Shown: piece after piece, positions 1 through 5,985 of the stretch | Position numbering within the stretch: the stretch's first letter is position 1 | Layout: each line of letters begins with the position of its first letter | Source of the DNA: Opitutaceae bacterium | Lineage (GTDB): Bacteria; Verrucomicrobiota; Verrucomicrobiia; Opitutales; Opitutaceae | DNA length: 6,470 nt | Assembly: GCA_005786775.1 (NCBI GenBank) | Contig: SYDD01000064.1 | Coordinates: 1 to 6,470 of the forward strand | Reading direction: 5' to 3' | Notes under the pieces: generated by a model | Seen by the model: the letters and a program-made list of their open reading frames with translations, nothing else | What the model was told of the DNA's origin: nothing | Databases searched by the model: none | Program-made: the position numbers and the translations under genes

Positions 1-264
1 CGCGGGATCCGCGGGAAAGACGACGGCGTCCGAGAACGGGACGGGCGATCCCGGGATGACCGCGAAAGCCGCGTCGAGCCGGCAGCAGGCGAGGCGGCGT
101 CGGCCGTCTCCCAGCACCACGCGGTAGGCGAGGATCCAGCCAGACCCGTCCGCGAGAAGAGCGGGGTTAAAGGTGCGGACTGGGCCGGGCAGGGCCCGCC
201 ACGCGGCGGGGATCAACTGGTCCGCGGGCAGTTCGCGGCAGTCGTGCTCCGCCGGCCCCGTCAT
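1..264 (-). CDS. Partial uncharacterised protein, possible glycosidase-like beta-propeller (N-terminal 88 residues)
   Basis: This frame is open from an ATG at 264-262 to the window edge, so only the first 88 residues are visible and the stop lies outside. The ATG overlaps the aminotransferase stop in an ATGA, the usual sign of translational coupling within an operon. The N-terminus is soluble-looking, with no signal peptide or membrane helix. Residues about 29-44 read TFNPALLADGSGWILAYR. A 'FNP..(hydrophobic)' followed by 'W-(hydrophobic)-AYR' resembles the first blade of five-bladed beta-propeller glycosidase or phosphorylase-like proteins (GH130/DUF377-like), in which an early Asn-Pro and an Arg line the sugar pocket. 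That link is inference from a short motif. Coupling to a sugar aminotransferase suggests a role in saccharide metabolism or surface polysaccharide assembly. The reading frame is well supported; the function is not. Confidence 0.62.
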   Translation of the reverse strand, partial: MTGPAEHDCRELPADQLIPAAWRALPGPVRTFNPALLADGSGWILAYRVVLGDGRRRLACCRLDAAFAVIPGSPVPFSDAVVFPADPA

Positions 265-1367
265 CGGGAGAAAAACTCCCGCACCGCGGCGCACACGTGG
301 TCGATTTGCTCCTCCGTGTGGTGCGGGCCGATGGGAAGGCTCAGCACCTCGGCGGCCAATTGCTCGGCGATCGGGAAGTCGCCGGGGCGCCAGCCCGCGG
401 ACGCGTAAGCCGGCGTGAGGTGGGGCGGAACCGGATAATGAATCTGGGTGCCGACGCCCGCCGTCGTGAGGTGGCGCTGCAGGGCATCGCGGCGCGCGGT
501 GCGTACGACGAATAGGTGCCAGACCGGCTGAGCGTTTGGCGGGGTCCAGGGTAGGGTCAGGTCCGGAATCCCCGCGAGCCGCTCTCGGTAGCGGGCGGCG
601 AGGCGGACGCGCCGCGCATTCCACTCGGCCAGGTGGGGCAGTTTTACCCGCAGGAAAGCGGCCTGCAGCTCGCTCAGGCGGGAATTCATTCCCTGGAACT
701 CGTGCTGGTAGCGCACCTTCGACCCGTAGTTCCGCAGATGGCGGAGTCGCTCGGCGAGCGCGTCGTCGTCGGTCGTGACCGCGCCCGCGTCGGCCAAGGC
801 GCCGAGGTTCTTGCTCGGGTAAAAGCTGAACGCGGCGGCGTGGCCGAGCGCCCCGACGGTCCGCCCCGCGAGCCGAGCGCCATGGCCCTGCGCAGCGTCC
901 TCGAGGACGAGCAGCCCGCGCGGGGCCGCCAGGGTGTGGAGCGCCGCGGTGTCGGCGGGCAGACCGTAGAGGTGGATGGGCAAGATCGCGCGGGTGCGGT
1001 GCGTGAGCAGGTTGGCGACGCGCGCGGGGTCGAGGTTGTAGGTGCGAGGGTCGGGCTCACAGGGCACGGGCCGGGCGCCGACCTGGGACACGGCCAGCCA
1101 AGTGGCGATGTAGCCGTTCGCGGGCACGATCACCTCGTCACCAGGTCCGATCCCGCGGGCGAGTAGGACCAACTGCAGCGCCTCGAGCCCGTTGGCGACG
1201 CCGATGCCGTGGCGCGTCCCGACGCTCGCGGCGAATTCCGCCTCGAACGCCTCCAGCTCGCGCCCGAGGAGGAACCAGCCGGAGTCGAGCACCCGCCGGT
1301 AGGCGGCGTCTAGGCCGGCGCGGAGCTCCGCCGTGGGCGGCTTGAGGTCCAGGAGGGGCACTTGCAT
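261..1367 (-). CDS. DegT/DnrJ/EryC1/StrS family sugar-nucleotide aminotransferase, FdtB/QdtB-like
   Basis: This 368-residue protein has the usual length of a fold-type I, PLP-dependent aminotransferase that converts a keto-sugar nucleotide to the amino-sugar, normally with glutamate as donor, in the cytoplasm. Visible landmarks: N-terminal VPLLDLK (3-9); GxxxGVANGLEALQL (54-66), cofactor phosphate region; HLYG (132-135); EDAAQGHGA (156-164), whose Asp contacts the PLP nitrogen; FSFYPSKNLGA (180-190), with Lys186 as the Schiff-base lysine; RNYGSKVRY (212-220) and NSRLSELQAAFLRVKL (228-243). The last two, together with TWLAVSQVGARPVP (89-102), resemble the FdtB/QdtB branch, which makes dTDP-3-amino-3,6-dideoxyhexoses; that subfamily is inferred. 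Residue 85 is Gly (ANGYIAT) where I would expect Thr. The start is the ATG at 1367-1365: the frame stays open upstream, but that stretch lies antisense to the TolC gene and matches nothing in the family. No convincing ribosome binding site is visible. The downstream gene overlaps its stop. Confidence 0.93.
   Translation of the reverse strand: MQVPLLDLKPPTAELRAGLDAAYRRVLDSGWFLLGRELEAFEAEFAASVGTRHGIGVANGLEALQLVLLARGIGPGDEVIVPANGYIATWLAVSQVGARPVPCEPDPRTYNLDPARVANLLTHRTRAILPIHLYGLPADTAALHTLAAPRGLLVLEDAAQGHGARLAGRTVGALGHAAAFSFYPSKNLGALADAGAVTTDDDALAERLRHLRNYGSKVRYQHEFQGMNSRLSELQAAFLRVKLPHLAEWNARRVRLAARYRERLAGIPDLTLPWTPPNAQPVWHLFVVRTARRDALQRHLTTAGVGTQIHYPVPPHLTPAYASAGWRPGDFPIAEQLAAEVLSLPIGPHHTEEQIDHVCAAVREFFSR
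265..281 (-). promoter_or_regulatory. Perfect hairpin immediately upstream of the ATG at 264
   Basis: The last codons of the aminotransferase hold a perfect inverted repeat, CGGGAG-AAAAA-CTCCCG on the plus strand: a 6-bp stem with a 5-base loop, ending directly next to the ATG of the downstream gene. In the mRNA the 5' arm carries GGGAG, the only Shine-Dalgarno-like purine run near this start, about 11 bases from the ATG. The stem would hide it until a ribosome translating the aminotransferase opens it. The structure is seen; the coupling role is inferred. Codon choice for the C-terminal residues REFFSR explains part of the sequence. Confidence 0.4.
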
Positions 1368-1484
1368 CGACGTAGAGTGGAGGATTTTTCTTACCCGTGG
1401 CGAGGAAACCCCGGTGGGCACGCCTCCGGGAGAAACCTGTTGCAAAGGCCCCTGAAATCCCGCGCTTTGGCCGCGCTCCCTCCC
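1368..1484. promoter_or_regulatory. Divergent intergenic spacer between aminotransferase and exporter operon
   Basis: These 117 bases separate the start codons of two diverging transcription units, so promoters for both should lie here or just inside the flanking coding ends. I see no clear -35/-10 pair. TTGCAA at 1440-1445 is self-complementary and could act as a -35 on either strand, but no TATAAT-like hexamer lies 16-18 bases away in either direction. An AT-richer patch around 1383-1392 (ATTTTTCTTA) is the least GC-rich part and could ease DNA melting. The spacer is defined by its neighbours; the promoter role is inferred. Confidence 0.4.
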
Positions 1485-2858
1485 GTGTTGATTTTCTCCC
1501 GTGTCTCCCTCTCCCGCCGGGCCTGCGCCGCGTTGCTGGCGTGGGTCGGTCTGGGCGTCGCCGTGGGGCGCGGCGCGGCGGGACCCGAGGTGGCCGGAAC
1601 CCTGCCCGAGCACCACTTGCCCGCGCTGCGCGAGCTCCTGGAGACCGCCGGCCGCCGCTCCCCGCAGCTCCTGGCTCAGGACCTCGAGCGCATTTTGGCG
1701 GGCATCCGCATCCAGGGCACGGATGCGCAACGGCTGCCCAACGTCGGTGGCGGCCTGAGTTACGCGATCAACCAGACCGCGATTTCGTCGAACACCAGCT
1801 CCCAGACGCGCGACAGCGGCGGCTTCTACAACTTGGGGGTGACGCAGCCGCTCTACCACTGGGGTACGCTGCAAAACCAGAGCGCCTCGGCGCGGATCAA
1901 CGCGCTCATCGCGCAGAAATCCTTTACCCAGGCTGCGCGCGACCTGCGCGTGGTGATCCGCCGGGCATTCCTTGGCCTAGTCGCGGAGAAGGCGCGCGTC
2001 GCGGCGACGGCGGAGACGGTGCGGCTGGTTGCCGCTGAAGTGGCGGTGCTGGAAGAGAAGAAGTCCCGCGGCGTAGCCTCTTCCGCGGCGGTCGAGGGCG
2101 AAAAGCTCCGCCTCCGGGAGGTCCGCCTCGACCACGACCGGCTGGCGGCCGAGTTCGAGGCTAACCGCGGCCGCCTCGCGCGGCTGGCGGGCGTGCCCGA
2201 GCTGCCCGAGTCCGCCGTTCCGTCCGAATTGCCCGCGACGCTGCCCTCGGCGGAGCTCGCATCTGCCGTCGCCGCGGCTGCCCTCCGGGACGGAGCCCGC
2301 AGCACGCTCGAGTACGAGATCCACGACCTGCGGCTGAAAGACGCGCTGCTGCGGCACGAGATCGAGAAGGTCCGCCTGCGGCCTAAGTTCTATCTTAGCG
2401 CCGGCGTGAGCCTCGAGAATTCCACCAACGTCAACAACAACACCGTCAACCAGCAGGGCGTGCAGCGGCGGACGGTCAGCATCTTCGCGCAATGGTCGAT
2501 CTTCGACGGCTTCGCTACCCGCGCCGCGATCCGCGAATCGGTTGCTGGCCGCCGCGCGCAGGAGCGCCGGGCCGAAACGGAGATCGAGGCGCTGCTGCAG
2601 AACATCCAGCTGCTGGAGCGTGGGCTCCGCCTCGACGCTGAGCAGGTTGCGTTGGCCGAGATTCGGCTCGGCATCGCGACCGAGGGTAGCCGCGTTATCG
2701 CCCGCGAGGTCGAGCTCGGTAATGCCCCCCGCGGCGACCTCGAGCGTTCCCGCTCCGGCATCCTCCAGGCCGGGATCCGCCTCCAGGAATCCCGCGCGCT
2801 GCTTCTCTCCCGCTGGGCCGAATTGGTTGCCCTCGCCGGCGTCGAGCCCAACCTGTGA
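1485..2858 (+). CDS. TolC-family outer-membrane efflux protein
   Basis: This is the outer-membrane channel component of the exporter, 457 residues from the chosen start. TolC-family proteins form trimers with a 12-strand beta-barrel and a long periplasmic alpha-helical tunnel. The internal duplication typical of the family is visible. Strand-loop-strand modules at about 86-122 (ending YNLGVTQPLYHWG) and 302-345 (ending VSIFAQWSIFDGF) are each followed by long charged, Ala/Leu/Arg-rich helices (about 123-250 and 345-450). The N-terminus has an SRR basic stretch and a hydrophobic core (AALLAWVGLGVAV, about 15-27), giving a Sec signal peptide probably cleaved near residues 30-33. There is no lipobox cysteine, so it is probably not lipidated, unlike OprM/NodT relatives. 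I chose GTG at 1485; TTG at 1488 is equally good. A TTG at 1362 would add 41 residues of non-signal sequence and overlap the divergent aminotransferase start, so it is unlikely. It leads the operon, with the adaptor 17 bases downstream. Confidence 0.9.
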   Translation: MLIFSRVSLSRRACAALLAWVGLGVAVGRGAAGPEVAGTLPEHHLPALRELLETAGRRSPQLLAQDLERILAGIRIQGTDAQRLPNVGGGLSYAINQTAISSNTSSQTRDSGGFYNLGVTQPLYHWGTLQNQSASARINALIAQKSFTQAARDLRVVIRRAFLGLVAEKARVAATAETVRLVAAEVAVLEEKKSRGVASSAAVEGEKLRLREVRLDHDRLAAEFEANRGRLARLAGVPELPESAVPSELPATLPSAELASAVAAAALRDGARSTLEYEIHDLRLKDALLRHEIEKVRLRPKFYLSAGVSLENSTNVNNNTVNQQGVQRRTVSIFAQWSIFDGFATRAAIRESVAGRRAQERRAETEIEALLQNIQLLERGLRLDAEQVALAEIRLGIATEGSRVIAREVELGNAPRGDLERSRSGILQAGIRLQESRALLLSRWAELVALAGVEPNL

Positions 2859-2875
2859 TCGAGTCCTCCCCGCCG

Positions 2876-4012
2876 ATGTCCACGTCTCCCCGTAGCGGCC
2901 GCCGCCTTCTGCTCCTGGTGCTCGTCGTCGCCCTCGCCGCCGGAGCCGCCTTCGCATTCCTCCAGGGCGCTCGCGCCACCGCGCGCGTCAAGGCCGCCAA
3001 CCGCGACACCGCGATCGACGCCGTCACGGGGAGCGTGGTGGTGGATGCCGAGGGCGGGTTCAAGGAGCTGCGCAGCGAGGCCGCGGGCAAGGTCGTGACC
3101 GCCAACCTCCGGCCCGGCACCCATTTCCGGAAGGGCGACGTCCTGGTGCAGCTCGACACCACCGAGCTCGACCGGCAGATCAGCGAGACGCGGCGCAAGC
3201 ACGAGACGGACAAGGCCCGCGCCCGCCTGCTCCTGGAAAATAATCCGGAGCGCAAGGTTGCCGAGGACCGCCTCGCCACGGCCCGCCGGCTCTTCGAGCT
3301 CGGCAACGCGCCCGAGGAAGACGTCAAGGGCCTTCAGCGGGCGCTAGACGAGATCGACCGCCGCCTGCGGCTGACCGAGTTCGACGACCGGAAGGGCGAT
3401 GACGACTTCAAGGTAGCGATGGAGGCGCTCGAGCTGCAGCGGGAACGAATGCGGGTCACCGCGCCGTTCGACGGCACGATCCACAACACCGGGGCGCTCA
3501 CGTGGGAGGGAGCGCTGATCAACGCCGGGCAGCCGGTGGCGCTCGTGTTTTCCCGGAAGCGGATCGTGATCGCGAAGATCAGCGAGGAGAGCTTCGGTCG
3601 CGTGAAGCTGGGGCAGGGGGCCCGGATCCGGCTGCTGACCTATGGAACGCAGAACTTCGACGCCACAGTCTCGGAACTACTACCCGCGGCCGACGACGCC
3701 CAACGCTTCACGGTTTACCTCGACGTGAAGGCCGACCCCGAGCTGCTGCGGCCGCTGAGTACCGGAGAAGTCACCATCACCGTGGATTCAGTGGCGGACC
3801 AGATCATGGTCCTGCGCCGCTCCCTCTTCGACGGTAACAAGGTTCTGGTAGTGCGCGATGGCCGAGTGGAAAGCCGGACGGTTGAGGTGGGCTATGTGTC
3901 GCTCAACAACGCGCAGGTGAAGCGCGGGCTGGCCGTGGGCGAGCTGGTCATCGTCGACCAGCTGGAGGAGTTCCGCGAGGGCCAGCGGGTCAAGGTCGAG
4001 GTCACCTTCTAG
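2876..4012 (+). CDS. HlyD/MacA-type periplasmic adaptor (membrane fusion protein)
   Basis: This 378-residue adaptor joins the inner-membrane ABC transporter to the TolC channel. A basic N-terminus (SGRR, 7-10) precedes one hydrophobic helix (11-29), an inner-membrane anchor. The first lipoyl half-motif is at about 66-95 (AAGKVVTANLRPGTHFRKGD). An alpha-helical hairpin covers about 96-192, rich in Arg, Glu, Lys and Leu. The second lipoyl half is at about 191-226 (VTAPFDGTIHNTGAL), then a beta-barrel (about 228-305) and a membrane-proximal domain to the end. It is compact, and the hairpin is of MacA/AcrA type rather than the long HlyD type. At the hairpin tip (ATARRLFELGNAPEED) the conserved Ser of the R-L-S TolC-contact motif appears to be Pro146. 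The start is ATG at 2876; GTG at 2855 overlaps the TolC stop (GTGA) and would add seven residues, so it remains possible. The permease follows after 24 bases. Confidence 0.93.
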   Translation: MSTSPRSGRRLLLLVLVVALAAGAAFAFLQGARATARVKAANRDTAIDAVTGSVVVDAEGGFKELRSEAAGKVVTANLRPGTHFRKGDVLVQLDTTELDRQISETRRKHETDKARARLLLENNPERKVAEDRLATARRLFELGNAPEEDVKGLQRALDEIDRRLRLTEFDDRKGDDDFKVAMEALELQRERMRVTAPFDGTIHNTGALTWEGALINAGQPVALVFSRKRIVIAKISEESFGRVKLGQGARIRLLTYGTQNFDATVSELLPAADDAQRFTVYLDVKADPELLRPLSTGEVTITVDSVADQIMVLRRSLFDGNKVLVVRDGRVESRTVEVGYVSLNNAQVKRGLAVGELVIVDQLEEFREGQRVKVEVTF

Positions 4013-4027
4013 GCGTCGCCGCGACGC
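4013..4027 (+). other. Perfect 15-base palindrome between adaptor and permease genes
   Basis: Directly after the adaptor stop, GCGTCGC-C-GCGACGC forms a perfect inverted repeat with 7-base arms and a central C. In RNA it would fold as a 6-bp stem with a 3-base loop, ending 9 bases before the permease GTG. It has no U-run, so it is not a typical terminator, and the permease has no visible Shine-Dalgarno. It could tune translation or mRNA stability between the two genes, or be chance in GC-rich DNA. Confidence 0.35.
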
Positions 4028-4036
4028 CCGTCCGCC

Positions 4037-5281
4037 GTGACGTCCCCCAACCTGCGTATTGCCTATCGCTTCCTCACCGCGAAGAAGCGGGCGATGGTGA
4101 TGAGCCTATCCTGCACGGTCCTCGGCGTGGGCCTGTTCATCGTCACGCAGGCGACGACCAGCGGGTTCGAGCGCTTCTTCACCAAGACGATCCTGGGCAT
4201 CAACGGGGCGATTCGCATCGAGGACAAAATCCAGGACACGATGCGTAGTATGGCGGCGGCCGGCGGGGGCGACTCGCACTTTGGGCGGCGCGATGGCGTG
4301 AAGTACATTGAAGGCATCGAGGAGCCGCAGGCGCTGATGGCGGCGGTGCGGGAGTTCGCCAACGTGCGCGGCGTTTCCGCGGTGGTACGGGGTAACGTGC
4401 AACTCCAGAGCGCCTTCAAAGCGGAGGATGCTCAGGTCTTCGGGATCCGCCTCGAGGATCACGTGCGCGTCTCCGACCTCGCGGAGCAGGTCACAAACGG
4501 GAGCCTAGAGGACTTTCGCAACTCGCCCACCGGGGCGCTGGTGGGACGCGTGCTCGCCGACCGGTTACAGCTGGGGGTGGGCGATTCCCTGGTCATCTCC
4601 GCCCGCGGCGCCTCGCGCCGGGTCCAGGTGGCGGCGATCTACGAGACGGGCTACCGCGAGGTAGACAAAACCAACGTCTATCTGCACCAGCCTGAGGCGC
4701 GCTCGCTCCTGAAGCGTCCCAGCGGCGCGACGTTCCTCCAGATCAGCCTCCACGATCCGGCGCGGGCGCCGCAGGACGCGGCCCGACTCGAGCAGGTCCT
4801 GCGTCATAGCGTGAAGCCCTGGCAAGAGCGGGAGAAAACTTGGCTCGCCGTCTTCCGTGCCCTGCGGATCTCAACGATGATCACGGTCTCGGTGTTTACG
4901 CTCATCGCCAGCCTCGCGATGTTTAACACGCTCGCAATGATCGTCCTCGAGAAGACCAAAGACATCGCGATTCTCCGCTCGATGGGTTACGAACGGCGCG
5001 ACGTCACGCGGATCTTCCTCTGGCAGGCCGGGATTGTGCTCGCTGTGGGCGCGGTCGCCGGCGCGCTCCTCGGCGCGATGGTCACTTGGCTGGTTTCCCA
5101 GGTTCCGTTGCCCATCAACGGCATCTTTAAGACCGACCGCTTCATCGTCACTTGGGATGTTTCCCACTACGCGGGCGCCGTGCTCACCGCGGTGGTGATG
5201 GTGATGGTCGCCAGCCTCATCCCGGCCCGCCGTGCCGCGCGGCTCGAGCCGGGGGACATCGTCCGCGGCACCGCCCAGTGA
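4037..5281 (+). CDS. ABC transporter permease, LolC/MacB (FtsX-fold) type
   Basis: This 414-residue inner-membrane permease has the four-helix MacB/LolC layout. The N-terminal segment IAYRFLTAKKRAMVMSL leads into TM1 (about 20-40). A large periplasmic domain (about 41-277, MacB-PCD-like) follows, then TM2 (about 279-303), TM3 (about 330-353) and TM4 (about 378-396). The segment EKTKDIAILRSMGYERRDV (305-323) after TM2 is the cytoplasmic coupling helix that meets the ATPase. The C-terminal IPARRAARLEPGDIVRG is the standard family ending. The run WQEREKTW before TM2 resembles LolC/LolE more than MacB. With no second permease present, it probably acts as a homodimer. A Gly/Ala/Met-rich stretch at about 69-90 may be a lineage-specific loop. 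Start is GTG at 4037: later Met codons would cut into the conserved N-terminus. Its stop overlaps the ATPase start (GTGA). A MacB-like mechanical role, pushing substrate through the adaptor, is inferred. Confidence 0.92.
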   Translation: MTSPNLRIAYRFLTAKKRAMVMSLSCTVLGVGLFIVTQATTSGFERFFTKTILGINGAIRIEDKIQDTMRSMAAAGGGDSHFGRRDGVKYIEGIEEPQALMAAVREFANVRGVSAVVRGNVQLQSAFKAEDAQVFGIRLEDHVRVSDLAEQVTNGSLEDFRNSPTGALVGRVLADRLQLGVGDSLVISARGASRRVQVAAIYETGYREVDKTNVYLHQPEARSLLKRPSGATFLQISLHDPARAPQDAARLEQVLRHSVKPWQEREKTWLAVFRALRISTMITVSVFTLIASLAMFNTLAMIVLEKTKDIAILRSMGYERRDVTRIFLWQAGIVLAVGAVAGALLGAMVTWLVSQVPLPINGIFKTDRFIVTWDVSHYAGAVLTAVVMVMVASLIPARRAARLEPGDIVRGTAQ

Positions 5282-5985
5282 ACCCGCCGTCGCCCGCCCC
5301 CGCTGCCGGCCCCGCTTGGGCCCTCCGCTGTCGTGGCCTCCACCGGCACCTCGGGCAGGGAGAGGGGCGGGTTCACGTACTCAAGGGAGTCTCCTTTGAG
5401 GCGGAGCGCGGGCAGGTGTACGCGATCGTCGGTCCGTCAGGCTGCGGCAAGAGCACGCTGCTCTACCTGCTCGGGCTGCTGGACCGGCCAGACGAGGGCG
5501 AGATCGAGATCAATGGCCGCCGGATGTCGAATCACGACGACGCGGCCCGCACGGCCGCGCGGGGCGAGCACATCGGCTTCGTGTTCCAGTTCCACTTCCT
5601 GATGCTGGAGTTTACCGCCCTTGAGAACGTGATGATGCCGATGCGTAAGTTGGGTCGACTTTCGCCCGCGGCGATGCGCGAGCGTGCCCACGCGCTGCTC
5701 GATTCGGTCGGCCTCGGCGCGAAGACGCACCGGCTCGGCACGCAGCTTTCCGGCGGCGAGCAGCAACGAGTCGCCATCGCCCGCGCGCTCGCGAATCAGC
5801 CCGCCATTCTGCTCGCGGACGAACCCACCGGAAACCTCGACGTCCGTAATTCCAACCTGGTTTTCGATCTCCTTACGCGCCTCGCGAAGGACAACGGGCA
5901 GGCCGTCGTCCTGGTCACGCACAATCCTGAGATCGCTCAGCGCTGCGATGTCACCCGCCCGATGCGCGACGGGCTGTTCGTCTAG
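5278..5985 (+). CDS. ABC transporter ATP-binding protein, LolD/MacB type
   Basis: This 235-residue cytoplasmic ATPase energises the permease encoded just upstream. All catalytic motifs are intact: Walker A GPSGCGKST (52-60), Q-loop Gln104 in FVFQFHFL, signature LSGGEQQRVAIARAL (157-171), Walker B ILLADEPTGNLD (177-188) with catalytic Glu182, and H-loop His215 in VTHN. The segment QFHFLMLEFTALENVMMPM matches the LolD pattern (Q-F-H-x-L-x-x-x-F-T-A-L-E-N-V) very well. This puts it in the LolD/MacB/FtsE group rather than among importer ATPases. The start is GTG at 5278, overlapping the permease stop as GTGA. The open frame extends further upstream but only as a shadow of the permease gene. Residues 1-13 are a Pro/Ala-rich extension before the fold begins. 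The gene ends in a TAG that overlaps the stop of the convergent dehydrogenase. The name LolD is avoided because an adaptor and a TolC share the operon. Confidence 0.95.
   Translation: MNPPSPAPAAGPAWALRCRGLHRHLGQGEGRVHVLKGVSFEAERGQVYAIVGPSGCGKSTLLYLLGLLDRPDEGEIEINGRRMSNHDDAARTAARGEHIGFVFQFHFLMLEFTALENVMMPMRKLGRLSPAAMRERAHALLDSVGLGAKTHRLGTQLSGGEQQRVAIARALANQPAILLADEPTGNLDVRNSNLVFDLLTRLAKDNGQAVVLVTHNPEIAQRCDVTRPMRDGLFV

Noticed and set aside
633..1166. Plus-strand open frame of 177 codons inside the aminotransferase gene
   Set aside because: It is a GC-rich shadow frame opposite a gene with clear family motifs; its own product shows no recognisable domain.
1440..1445. TTGCAA as a -35 promoter element
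   Set aside because: No plausible -10 hexamer lies at 16-18 bases on either strand, so no promoter is called.
1362..1484. Longer TolC start at TTG 1362
   Set aside because: It would overlap the divergent aminotransferase start codon and put about 41 non-hydrophobic residues ahead of a good signal peptide.
1368..1874. In-frame 169-codon upstream extension of the aminotransferase on the minus strand
   Set aside because: It lies antisense to the TolC signal peptide and early mature region, is low-complexity Gln/Arg/Gly, and the family N-terminus (VPLLDLK) begins right after the ATG at 1367.
1977..3327. Long minus-strand open frames opposite the TolC and adaptor genes
   Set aside because: These are Arg/Ala/Gly/Ser-rich translations typical of antisense frames in high-GC DNA, and the plus strand is clearly coding throughout.
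5152..5277. Extended ATPase start inside the permease gene
   Set aside because: The segment is an out-of-frame reading of permease TM4, and the GTG at 5278 gives a normal LolD-length protein with a GTGA overlap.
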